Below are positions 1-5,754 of a stretch of DNA of 7,536 bases, in pieces. Both the position numbers and the translations under genes were made by a program. Every line of letters starts with the position of its first letter. The stretch's first letter is position 1. The stretch is from Anaerolineales bacterium (GTDB lineage: Bacteria; Chloroflexota; Anaerolineae; Anaerolineales; E44-bin32): contig WVZH01000432.1 of assembly GCA_011772595.1 (NCBI GenBank), forward strand, positions 110,351 to 117,886. The letters are read 5' to 3'. Under the pieces are notes generated by a model. It was not told where the DNA came from, did not search any database, and saw nothing but the letters and a program-made list of their open reading frames with translations.

Positions 1-134
1 CCTTGGACTCGACGCTTGCCGAAAGGCGCCGTCACGAGGTGACCGGGTATCACACGCCCTCGCAGCGAGGGGGGGAGATGATAGTCGAAGGTTCCTTGGA
101 CGGGGGGAAGGTTGACAGCCACCTCGACGAACAT
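1..134 (-). CDS. priA: Primosomal protein N' (PriA helicase), N-terminal fragment
   Basis: These are the first 44 codons of a leftward gene that continues past the left edge. They encode a start reading MFVEVAVNLPPVQGTFDYHL, followed by a proline-rich turn, 'VIPGHLVTAPFGKRRVQG'. This matches the N-terminal 3'-DNA-binding domain of PriA, whose usual pattern is V-x-L-P-x-P-...-F-D-Y-x-L-P, then a G-x-x-V-x-x-P-F-G block. PriA recognises stalled forks and reloads the replicative helicase. The ATG at 132-134 lies 5 bases after the stop of the upstream CBS-domain gene. No good Shine-Dalgarno sequence is visible, so translation may be coupled to that gene. The helicase and zinc-binding domains lie outside the window, so identity rests on about 44 residues. 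Confidence 0.8.
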   Translation of the reverse strand, partial: MFVEVAVNLPPVQGTFDYHLPPSLRGRVIPGHLVTAPFGKRRVQ

Positions 135-139
135 GGTGG

Positions 140-1495
140 CTATTCGTCGCTCGGATGACTGGGACTTGGCCGGTCGTGATCATCGGATAGGCTGCGAATC
201 GAGAGACGTGCGATCCGTAGGCCGTCCATGGCTTCTACTTGCAGTTGGATGCCATCAGTAGTGACCTTGTCGCCAACCTGAGCCAACCTGCCCAGTCGAC
301 CAAGGACATAGCCGGCCACGGTATTGTAGTCGGGATCATAAAGCTCCAGACTGAAATGCTCGTTGAAATCTTCAATCGGCATCAGGCCGTCAACCAGTGT
401 CGATCCGTCCGGTAGAGATAGTATCTCCGGTTCGTGGTCGAAGGGGTCACCGACCTCCCCGATGATCTCCTCCAGGAGGTCTTCCAATGTGACCATGCCC
501 GCAGTGCCTCCGTATTCGTCAAGGACAATGGCGATATGTTGTTGACGATCTCGGAACAGTTTGAGCAATCCGTTTACCTTCGCATTCTCTGGAATGAAGA
601 TGGCCTCGCGCATCAGGTCTTGAGCGGCATGAACATCGTGCTGTTTTCGGTAGAAGGCGGACAACAAATCGTTCAGGTGGACGATGCCTAGAACCTGGTC
701 CAGGTCTCTCCCATAGACGGGTAATTTGGTGAAGGGGTGGTCGATGGCGACTTGGATCAAACCGTCTAGGGTGGAGTCGGCGGGAACCGCGACCATCTCG
801 GTGCGGGGGACCATCACCGATCGCACTAGAGTTTCGCCGAGATCGAAAACGGCATGCAGGATTTCCTCGGCTTCGTCTTCGACAACACCGCTACCGGCAC
901 TGGCGGAGACCAGCATCTTTAACTCCCCGATGGAGTGGACTCGCTCGTGGCCCGAGGCTGGACGAATGTTGAGTACTCGTAGGAGGCCATTTCCGGCACC
1001 ATTGAGCAGCCATATTGCGGGGCGGAAGATTCGTTCCGCCCAAAGTGTTGGACGGGCGATAGTCAACGAGGTCCGTTCGGGATCTTGGAGCGCAATCGAC
1101 TTGGGTGCCAGCTCGCCGATAACGACATGTAAAAATGTGATCAGACCGAACGCAAAGCCGGCTGATAGGCTGTGAGAAACCCCAGATTCCATGGAGGCGG
1201 GAAAAAGCTCGATGATCGGCCTGAGCAGGTTGCTCAAAGCCGGCTCTCCAATCCATCCCAAACCCAAACTAGCAAGCGTGATGCCGAGCTGGGTGGCGGC
1301 GATAAAGCGGTCGGGGTCTTCGATGGCCTTCTGCACCCAATGTGCACTGACGTTGCCTCTCTCGGCTAATTCAGCGATGCGCGTGCGACGGACGCCGACA
1401 AGGGCGAACTCGGCGGCGACAAAGAAGCCGTTTGCTAGCACGAGCAATACGACCGCCGCGAGTTTTAAGATTTCAATCCAGATTTCGTTCACCAT
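140..1495 (-). CDS. CNNM/CorC (HlyC)-type DUF21 and CBS-pair membrane protein
   Basis: This 451-residue integral membrane protein belongs to the CNNM/CorC ('hemolysin C-like') family, linked to Mg2+/Co2+ transport or efflux. Domains in order: a DUF21 membrane domain (about 5-200) with hydrophobic segments near 10-34, 66-92, 107-130 and 146-175 and the signature GELAPK at 127-132; a first CBS motif (about 227-285) opening with VMVPRTEM; a second CBS motif (about 293-350) carrying the conserved DEYGGTAGMVTLEDLLEEI region from 326; and a C-terminal CorC/HlyC transporter-associated domain (about 360-436). The length is normal for the family and all blocks are intact. The start at 1495 places MVNEIW directly before the first helix. 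No clear Shine-Dalgarno is present; a TATAAA (1507-1512, minus strand) lies 11 bases upstream, so a short leader is possible. It lies 66 bases downstream of amrB. The transported ion cannot be told from sequence. Confidence 0.93.
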   Translation of the reverse strand: MVNEIWIEILKLAAVVLLVLANGFFVAAEFALVGVRRTRIAELAERGNVSAHWVQKAIEDPDRFIAATQLGITLASLGLGWIGEPALSNLLRPIIELFPASMESGVSHSLSAGFAFGLITFLHVVIGELAPKSIALQDPERTSLTIARPTLWAERIFRPAIWLLNGAGNGLLRVLNIRPASGHERVHSIGELKMLVSASAGSGVVEDEAEEILHAVFDLGETLVRSVMVPRTEMVAVPADSTLDGLIQVAIDHPFTKLPVYGRDLDQVLGIVHLNDLLSAFYRKQHDVHAAQDLMREAIFIPENAKVNGLLKLFRDRQQHIAIVLDEYGGTAGMVTLEDLLEEIIGEVGDPFDHEPEILSLPDGSTLVDGLMPIEDFNEHFSLELYDPDYNTVAGYVLGRLGRLAQVGDKVTTDGIQLQVEAMDGLRIARLSIRSLSDDHDRPSPSHPSDE

Positions 1496-1561
1496 GATTT
1501 GTCTACTTTATAGGAAATGATTCATGAGACCGAGAAGTCATTCATCTCTCGTGGTGGGACA

Positions 1562-2407
1562 TTAGTGATCATCCTTGCGATAGATCACAGCAGCAGCATA
1601 GCCCACGACTGATTGAAAATCACCTGTGACATCTCCTGAGGTGGCGTACTTGAGCACCCTTACGCTGTCGGCGCCAAGGTTTTTAGCTGCCCACAACGAT
1701 GCGGCCATCGCCCCTCGGCCACAGGCGAATCCAATCCCTTGCTCTTCAGCGGCCAGGATGCCGGATGGATCGAATGCCTGGAGACGTTGCAGAATCTCCT
1801 TGTCGAACTTTTCGGCAACTTCCTGGGGGTAGAAATGGGACAAGTCGGTGCTCCCGATAATCAGGATCGCATGATCCGCAAGCACGCTCGCCAAAGATTT
1901 TCCTACCGCTTCTGCGGTGGCTTTGGATTGATCGCGCATCATTATTGGCAGGAGCTTGAAAGGTTGGGTAATGCTGCGTTGTAAGAAGGGCAATTCGATC
2001 TCCAAGGAGTGCTCGTTGTCATTCCGCAAGCGACTGATCTTAATGCCCCAATTTTCTGTTAACTCGGTCTCAAGATGCTGCAGGAGTTCATCATCGACTG
2101 TGACCGTTCCCAATGGTGTTGCGTAAGCTTCGTGCGCTGTGGTGAGAACCTTCGCAGGGTGGGGGGAATGAAGGGGAGAGAGCACGCTGACGATCTTGGG
2201 CTCGCTTTCTTGCAGGCAGTGGAACGCATGCGCGGCGACATGACCGGAATATCGGTGGCCAGCGTGTGGTGTGATGAGGCCGATCACTTCGCCGTCGATC
2301 TGTAGTGGTTCTGCCGCTTGCAGGTAGTGATCAATGGACTGAGATAATGCCTCAGGTTGACCGGGGTACCACGTCCCGGCAATTGAAGATGGTCGGATAT
2401 CAGTCAT
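1562..2407 (-). CDS. amrB: AmmeMemoRadiSam system protein B (Memo family)
   Basis: This 281-residue soluble protein belongs to the Memo family, structurally related to class III extradiol dioxygenases. Conserved blocks in order: RPSSIAGTWYPG (5-16); ITPHAGHRYSG (45-55) with His48; SPLHSPH (77-83) with His80; EHSLEIELPFLQ (132-143); GSTDLSHFYP (185-194); and FACGRGAM (227-234) with Cys229. His48, His80 and Cys229 correspond in position to the metal-binding His/His/Cys set of human MEMO1; this is my alignment by eye. The bacterial family is named for frequent fusion or linkage to an AMMECR1 domain and a radical SAM protein, neither of which is here. The enzymatic role of the bacterial protein is not settled. 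The start is fixed by the ATG at 2405-2407, where the protein opens MTDIRPSSIAG as the family does; a GAGGA lies immediately before it, closer than usual. Confidence 0.93.
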   Translation of the reverse strand: MTDIRPSSIAGTWYPGQPEALSQSIDHYLQAAEPLQIDGEVIGLITPHAGHRYSGHVAAHAFHCLQESEPKIVSVLSPLHSPHPAKVLTTAHEAYATPLGTVTVDDELLQHLETELTENWGIKISRLRNDNEHSLEIELPFLQRSITQPFKLLPIMMRDQSKATAEAVGKSLASVLADHAILIIGSTDLSHFYPQEVAEKFDKEILQRLQAFDPSGILAAEEQGIGFACGRGAMAASLWAAKNLGADSVRVLKYATSGDVTGDFQSVVGYAAAVIYRKDDH

Positions 2408-2436
2408 TCCTCGTGGGCCTTGTTCTTACTTATATG

Positions 2437-2460
2437 ATTGTAGCACAGGTGTCTCTGACT
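2437..2460 (-). promoter_or_regulatory. Possible promoter for amrB
   Basis: On the minus strand a TACAAT (2437-2442) lies 29 bases upstream of the amrB start. An xxGACA-type hexamer (CCGACA) sits 18 bases further upstream at about 2461-2466. The -10 match is good and the -35 partial. The predicted leader is about 20 bases. Confidence 0.35.
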
Positions 2461-2470
2461 TGTCGGAAAG

Positions 2471-2491
2471 GTGACCGACGCTTTGGGTCAC
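2471..2491. repeat. Small inverted repeat GTGACC / GGTCAC
   Basis: A perfect 6-base inverted repeat, GTGACC (2471-2476) and GGTCAC (2486-2491), encloses a 9-base loop just upstream of the amrB promoter region. No T-run follows on either strand, so it does not look like an intrinsic terminator. It could be part of the neighbouring repeat DNA or an operator; nothing decides between these. Confidence 0.35.
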
Positions 2492-2513
2492 TTGAATCCC
2501 CTCAACCTCACAG

Positions 2514-2660
2514 TTCATTGCGAGGCCCCCTTCGTCAAGCTCTGGGTGAACTCCGGGCCGTGGCAATCCCCATCTCGCAGTTTGGCATCGCTTCGCCCCC
2601 ACGTACCTCGCAGTGTCGGGTGGGGTCGAGGGAATTGCTTCACCTGCGGCGTACAGAATT
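2514..2660. repeat. Degenerate dispersed-repeat DNA with inverted arms
   Basis: This occupies most of the gene-free stretch 2408-2742. ATTGC-GA-GGCCC (2517-2528) pairs with GGGCC-GTG-GCAAT (2555-2567), giving a 10-base-pair stem with a small internal loop. Inside the loop lies CCTTCGTCAAGCTCTGGGTG, two mismatches from the common intergenic element CCTTCGACAAGCTCAGGGTG as I remember it. Further right, CTCGCAG occurs twice (2574-2580 and 2607-2613), CCCCAC (2597-2602) pairs with GTGGGG (2620-2625), and GAATTGCTTCACCTGCGG (2631-2648) again resembles the same repeat class. The structure is seen directly. Assignment to a dispersed family is from memory and needs a genome-wide copy search. Open frames crossing this stretch on both strands look non-genic. 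Confidence 0.5.
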
Positions 2661-2665
2661 GGGGC

Positions 2666-2695
2666 TTGACAAGAGAACATATGTTCTGGTAGGAT
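2666..2695 (+). promoter_or_regulatory. SOS-type promoter of the FtsK-like operon
   Basis: A perfect TTGACA (2666-2671) is followed after 18 bases by TAGGAT (2690-2695), a 4 of 6 match to the -10 consensus. The predicted transcription start is near 2702. A palindromic operator fills the spacer, so a bound repressor would block RNA polymerase. The strong -35 and weaker -10 suit a promoter that is tightly shut but strong once released. Confidence 0.75.
2674..2687. promoter_or_regulatory. LexA operator (SOS box) 1
   Basis: AGAACATATGTTCT is a perfect 14-base palindrome matching the GAAC-N4-GTTC LexA box of Gram-positive and Chloroflexota type. It lies entirely between the -35 and -10 hexamers. 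LexA is not encoded in the window, so binding is inferred from the motif. Confidence 0.85.
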
Positions 2696-2703
2696 AACGG
2701 AGC

Positions 2704-2717
2704 AGAACATACGTTCT
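2704..2717. promoter_or_regulatory. LexA operator (SOS box) 2
   Basis: AGAACATACGTTCT matches the same GAAC-N4-GTTC box, with one asymmetric pair in the central four bases. It covers the predicted transcription start. Its centre is 30 bases from that of the first box, close to three helical turns, so two LexA dimers could bind on nearly the same face. Confidence 0.82.
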
Positions 2718-2729
2718 ATTCCTGGCATG

Positions 2730-2737
2730 AAGGAGGT
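2730..2737 (+). promoter_or_regulatory. Strong ribosome binding site of the FtsK-like gene
   Basis: AAGGAGGT ends 5 bases before the ATG at 2743 and is close to perfect complementarity with 16S rRNA. It fixes this start. The nearer ATG at 2738 lies in another frame and is too close to be used. Confidence 0.85.
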
Positions 2738-2742
2738 ATGCG

Positions 2743-3759
2743 ATGGGGAAATCGTTCTTGAATCGCACCTATCTAAACCGTCAAGCCGACAGCATTGAGC
2801 GTGCCTTGAATTCGATGTCCATACCTGCGAAGGTTCAGGGGGGTGAAGTAGGAAACCAGTGGGTGCGGTACCACCTGGCACCAGTCTCCGGCACCCACGC
2901 CAATCAGGTGGTGGAGGCCGCGGAGGCCGTCGCCGATGCGATCGGCGTGATGGAAGTACGCGTGGCGGAGGAGAGGAAAGGATTTGCGATCGATGTCCCG
3001 CTTCAGGAGGGCAACGAACTTAGGCTCCTCCCCCTACTCCATTCATTACAGGATTTGTCGGCGATGACAGCGGTAGCCGGTATGCAGAGCGCGGGTAAGC
3101 CTTTGCTGATCGACCTCGATCGGCGGTCGACTTGGCATCTGCTCGCCTCCGGTCCGGAAGGATGCGGAAAGTCTGAGCTCATGCGGACGCTGCTTGTATC
3201 TTTAGCGTTGACGAGTCGGCGTTCGCAACTCAACGTTCTGGGGATAGATATCGGAGGGCGTGAGTTGGCGTTGATCGAGGCTTTGCCGCATGCGCTCACG
3301 GATTTGGCGACCGATGTGGAATTTGCCAAGGAGCTTCTGATGTGGCTGGCTGGCGAGGTATTTCGGCGCCTGCAAAACGGCATCACACACCCGCATCTCT
3401 TGTTGGTGGTGGACGATTTTGAAAGATTAACGCTCATGCGCGATGCTGAAATCCTGTCGGCACTGAACGAGATCATGTTGAAAGGGCTTGAGAGCGGTGT
3501 CCACATTCTGGGCGCATCTCGGGATCCCATTTTATTGCCACAACATAGCGCCGATCAACGCGGCGGGATGGTCACCGCAATCGCTTTGCAACATGAAGCA
3601 AAAACCGAATCCGTGGCGCCTGGCAAGTTTCGCTTCAATGCGGGCACCGATACCAGCATCGTGGACGTTGCCTGGTTAAGTGTGCGCGATCTCGATACAG
3701 CTGTCCGGCTTGCAAGCGCAGGCTGGCGGGTGTCGAGGATGTCCCCAAGGTATGGTTAA
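2743..3759 (+). CDS. FtsK/SpoIIIE-like DNA translocase core, SOS-controlled
   Basis: This 338-residue protein resembles the cytoplasmic motor of FtsK/SpoIIIE. Residues about 15-115 look like the FtsK alpha subdomain (an 'IPAKVQGGEVGNQWVRYHLAP' stretch, then a segment ending GFAIDVPL). Residues 120-270 form the RecA-like beta motor: Walker A GPEGCGKS (137-144), Walker B LLLVVDDF (219-226) and a strand-turn VHILGASRDP (253-262) where FtsK has HLILATQRP. The residue after the Walker B aspartate is Asp225, where FtsK usually has Glu. It lacks the N-terminal membrane helices, the linker and the C-terminal gamma domain that reads polar DNA motifs, so it is far shorter than true FtsK. It is the first gene behind two LexA boxes and is followed by a membrane protein that might anchor it. 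A damage-induced role in DNA movement, segregation or repair is inferred. A degenerate ATPase or a non-FtsK HerA-type protein are alternatives. Confidence 0.85.
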   Translation: MGKSFLNRTYLNRQADSIERALNSMSIPAKVQGGEVGNQWVRYHLAPVSGTHANQVVEAAEAVADAIGVMEVRVAEERKGFAIDVPLQEGNELRLLPLLHSLQDLSAMTAVAGMQSAGKPLLIDLDRRSTWHLLASGPEGCGKSELMRTLLVSLALTSRRSQLNVLGIDIGGRELALIEALPHALTDLATDVEFAKELLMWLAGEVFRRLQNGITHPHLLLVVDDFERLTLMRDAEILSALNEIMLKGLESGVHILGASRDPILLPQHSADQRGGMVTAIALQHEAKTESVAPGKFRFNAGTDTSIVDVAWLSVRDLDTAVRLASAGWRVSRMSPRYG

Positions 3760-3770
3760 GAGGGAATATC

Positions 3771-4190
3771 ATGATGCGGCGTATCATCCGACTTACGACC
3801 GTGATTCTCATATCGGGATTGAGCCTCTATCTCTCCTTTAGCATACTTCGCTGGCAGACAGGGAGCGATCATCCCACCAATGTCTCTAGTAACGCCTTGT
3901 GGCTCGGGGGCACCTTGTCTGTCTTGTCCTTTTTGTTGAGTTCAGCCGTCAGGTCCCTTCTACGAGGGTTTATGGATTCCACACGCATTGAAGACTTGAT
4001 CGCAATCTACCCACAATCCATGGAAGGGGCGGATGACGCACTATTAGAGCGACTTTCCGCATTGAACATTCACCAGAATCTCGCGCCTCTTGGCGTGCCA
4101 CCGATAGAGATAACAGGCTCCACCGAGAGGGCATTTCTATGGGCGGATTCTACGACTCAAGTAGACACGTTTGAGGAAGCAGAGACATGA
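3771..4190 (+). CDS. Small two-helix membrane protein of the SOS operon
   Basis: I do not recognise a family for this 139-residue protein. It opens with basic residues (MMRRIIR), then a hydrophobic helix at about 5-26. A polar stretch of about 15 residues follows, then a second hydrophobic helix at about 42-64 flanked by Arg61 and Arg65, and an acidic hydrophilic tail of about 75 residues. By the positive-inside rule both ends face the cytoplasm, with a short outer loop. The start at 3771 has GAGGG upstream; the adjacent second Met at 3774 is an alternative. It begins 11 bases after the FtsK-like gene, and its TGA overlaps the next ATG (ATGA at 4187-4190). It may anchor the motor, act as a damage-induced division inhibitor like other small SOS membrane proteins, or do neither. 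Confidence 0.8.
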   Translation: MMRRIIRLTTVILISGLSLYLSFSILRWQTGSDHPTNVSSNALWLGGTLSVLSFLLSSAVRSLLRGFMDSTRIEDLIAIYPQSMEGADDALLERLSALNIHQNLAPLGVPPIEITGSTERAFLWADSTTQVDTFEEAET

Positions 4191-4459
4191 TTCGCTTCGG
4201 GAGTGGTGAACTCGTGGTGGTTTGTTCTACATCAAAGGATGTGATGCCTTCAGAGTTTACCTGGCGTGGCCAGCGCCATCGCGTTCGCAGCATCGACCGC
4301 TATCAAACCAATACGTATCGGCAGCGAAATGGTGTGGAGCAGCTTCGACTTTTTCGATTGCGCACAACCCGTGGGATGCGCTGCCTGCTCTCGCAGGATG
4401 TTTCTCGCGGGATATGGCGTATGGAGCGCATATTAGACGGGAAGGGAGGTCTAGGATGA
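4187..4459 (+). CDS. DUF6504-like small protein
   Basis: This 90-residue soluble protein appears to belong to the DUF6504 class. It carries the P-x-x-F-x-W-R-G-x-x-H-x-V signature (residues 21-33), then an aromatic/basic stretch, an LRLFRLRTTRGMRCLL strand (53-68) and a GIWRMERILD closing strand (75-84). The pattern suggests a small beta-rich fold; no catalytic motif is seen. As I remember, DUF6504 genes in Actinobacteria lie beside the ImuB/DnaE2 mutagenesis genes, which would agree with SOS control here, but no polymerase is in this window. The start overlaps the previous stop (ATGA at 4187-4190), with GAGGAAG 7 bases upstream, and the stop overlaps the next ATG in the same way. The calling is solid as a gene and moderate as a family. 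Confidence 0.8.
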   Translation: MIRFGSGELVVVCSTSKDVMPSEFTWRGQRHRVRSIDRYQTNTYRQRNGVEQLRLFRLRTTRGMRCLLSQDVSRGIWRMERILDGKGGLG

Positions 4460-4731
4460 AGATCGGCATGTTGTGGTTTGACGGTGATCGTAGTGTCGAT
4501 TTGTCCACGCGTATCGAGCGAGCAGCTGTATATTATCGTGAGAAATACGGGTGCATGCCTAATCTTTGCCTCCTCCATCCCAAAACGTCCGGAGAAAGCA
4601 CGCCAAGACTGGTTTCAGGAGTAAAGATTCTGACCAATTTCTCCGTTTTACCTGATCACTTCTGGTTGGGGATAGAAGAACAGACACAACCCGCAAAAGT
4701 CGACTCGCGGATTTCGGCACAAGTCACTTGA
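4456..4731 (+). CDS. 91-residue conserved-looking protein of the SOS operon
   Basis: This 91-residue protein opens MKIGMLWFDGD, followed by an amphipathic segment with RIERAAVYYREKYG (19-32) and a strand-like PNLCLLHPKT (35-44). Then comes a hydrophobic stretch around VKILTNFSVLPDHFWLGIEE, and a polar tail. It has no helix long enough to cross a membrane. The layout (beta strand, Asp, helix, beta strand ending in His-Pro) suggests a small alpha/beta domain. I do not know its function, though the opening resembles small proteins I associate with SOS-type loci. The start at 4456 is chosen because it forms an ATGA overlap with the upstream stop and has GGGAGGT 5 bases before it. The frame is open further upstream to 4222, but that would overlap the DUF6504 gene by over 230 bases. 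Confidence 0.78.
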   Translation: MKIGMLWFDGDRSVDLSTRIERAAVYYREKYGCMPNLCLLHPKTSGESTPRLVSGVKILTNFSVLPDHFWLGIEEQTQPAKVDSRISAQVT

Positions 4732-4757
4732 AGAACGTGAGGATCGTAACGGAAGGT

Positions 4758-5753
4758 TTATGAGCAAAGGTCGGCGATAAAGCTATCGAGGGCGACAACC
4801 TTGTCTAATCTGCTTGTCTTCTCCGCCAGGTCTATTTCAAGAAGCTTGTGATAAATTGAATCCAACTCTGATGATGTAAAGTTGCGTGCCTGTGCGCTGA
4901 TTTTGCGCACGACAAAGTCAGGTGTTTTTGCTGGCAGAGCTTCTTTAGGCATTTTCCCTATGTTCAGGGCTTCTCGGGCGAGGATAAGTAACCTGAATTG
5001 CCGTACGACCATCGCGAAGACATAGCGAACCTCTTCGTCTTCAAGAAGTTTATGCAGCCGCTCCTGTGCCTGCTGACTTTCTCTTTGACCGAGAGCGTCG
5101 ACCATGGCGAAAATGTTCTCTTGGCCTCGGTACGGCGTCAGGCCCTCCACGTCCTGTCTTTGAATTGGACGCTGGCGATCGACGTAATCGAGAAGCTTTG
5201 CAAGCTCCTGGATGCTGAGCAAGGGGTCTTCTGCAACCCAATCAGCAAGTAGTTGCGCGGCTGGTAGGTCGATCTCCCCACCTAGGGACTGACAGCGTTC
5301 CTGAAGCCATTTTACAAATGCTCCGCTGCGAGGAACATAGTGCGCCTGAATAAAGCTGATTTCGGGGTGTTCTTGTGCCCATTGATAAAGGTCGGAAGAT
5401 GTTATGTAATCCTGCTTTTTTTCCCGGTAGTACGTTGTGTCTTCGATCAACACTAAGGCCGCAGACGCGGGTAGAGATTCGAGGAATTCGTGGAAGCGCG
5501 CTCTCCATTCGGGGTCAACAGAAAGACGTTCTGCGTTTTCTATGATCGTGAGTCTCCGATGTGAGAGAAAAGGTATTGCCTTGCAACTCTCCTCCAGGAG
5601 CCCCAGGTCGATCTCGTTTGCTGAGAAGCGACGTGTATTCAGATCGGCAGTAGTGGGATCACCAAGTTTCTCGCGCATGGTTTGGATAATGTCATCGATG
5701 GCGAGTTCGTCATCACCATAGAAGAGATATACCGTTGGTGCTGGACGATTCAT
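4758..5753 (-). CDS. holA: DNA polymerase III, delta subunit (clamp loader)
   Basis: This 331-residue protein is the delta wrench of the clamp loader, which opens the beta sliding clamp. It opens with VYLFYGDDELAIDDII (8-23), the family's degenerate P-loop region. It continues with RRLTIIENAERL (65-76), then a helical collar-type C-terminal region including the IFAMVDALGQR block, a VRQFRLLILAREAL block and the closing LAEKTSRLDKVVALDSFI segment. The length is typical. No functional Walker A is present, as expected for delta. It starts one base after the stop of the DUF6391-like gene (TGA-T-ATG) with GGGA shortly upstream, so the two are almost certainly co-transcribed and coupled. It converges with the SOS operon with only 26 bases between stops (4732-4757) and no visible hairpin terminator, so read-through antisense RNA is possible. 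Confidence 0.93.
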   Translation of the reverse strand: MNRPAPTVYLFYGDDELAIDDIIQTMREKLGDPTTADLNTRRFSANEIDLGLLEESCKAIPFLSHRRLTIIENAERLSVDPEWRARFHEFLESLPASAALVLIEDTTYYREKKQDYITSSDLYQWAQEHPEISFIQAHYVPRSGAFVKWLQERCQSLGGEIDLPAAQLLADWVAEDPLLSIQELAKLLDYVDRQRPIQRQDVEGLTPYRGQENIFAMVDALGQRESQQAQERLHKLLEDEEVRYVFAMVVRQFRLLILAREALNIGKMPKEALPAKTPDFVVRKISAQARNFTSSELDSIYHKLLEIDLAEKTSRLDKVVALDSFIADLCS

Positions 5754-5754
5754 A

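Noticed and set aside
726..1175. 149-codon rightward open frame opposite the CBS-domain gene
   Set aside because: It lies antisense to conserved DUF21/CBS sequence and has no recognisable domain or ribosome binding site.
2471..2491. Intrinsic terminator at the GTGACC/GGTCAC inverted repeat
   Set aside because: There is no T-run on either strand and no gene ends here; the flanking genes diverge.
2305..2697. Rightward open frames (2305-2697 and 2471-2692) over the repeat DNA
   Set aside because: One overlaps amrB antisense; both consist largely of translated repeat and end inside the SOS promoter. No ribosome binding site.
2426..2881. 151-codon leftward open frame across the intergenic region
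   Set aside because: It runs through the repeat DNA, both LexA boxes and the start of the FtsK-like gene, and its protein has no family-like pattern.
3003..3530. 175-codon leftward open frame inside the FtsK-like gene
   Set aside because: It is antisense to a gene with clear Walker motifs; the translation is serine/arginine-rich and typical of a shadow frame.
4222..4455. Upstream extension of the 91-residue protein to 169 residues
   Set aside because: It would overlap the DUF6504-like gene almost completely, while the ATG at 4456 has a good ribosome binding site and an ATGA junction.
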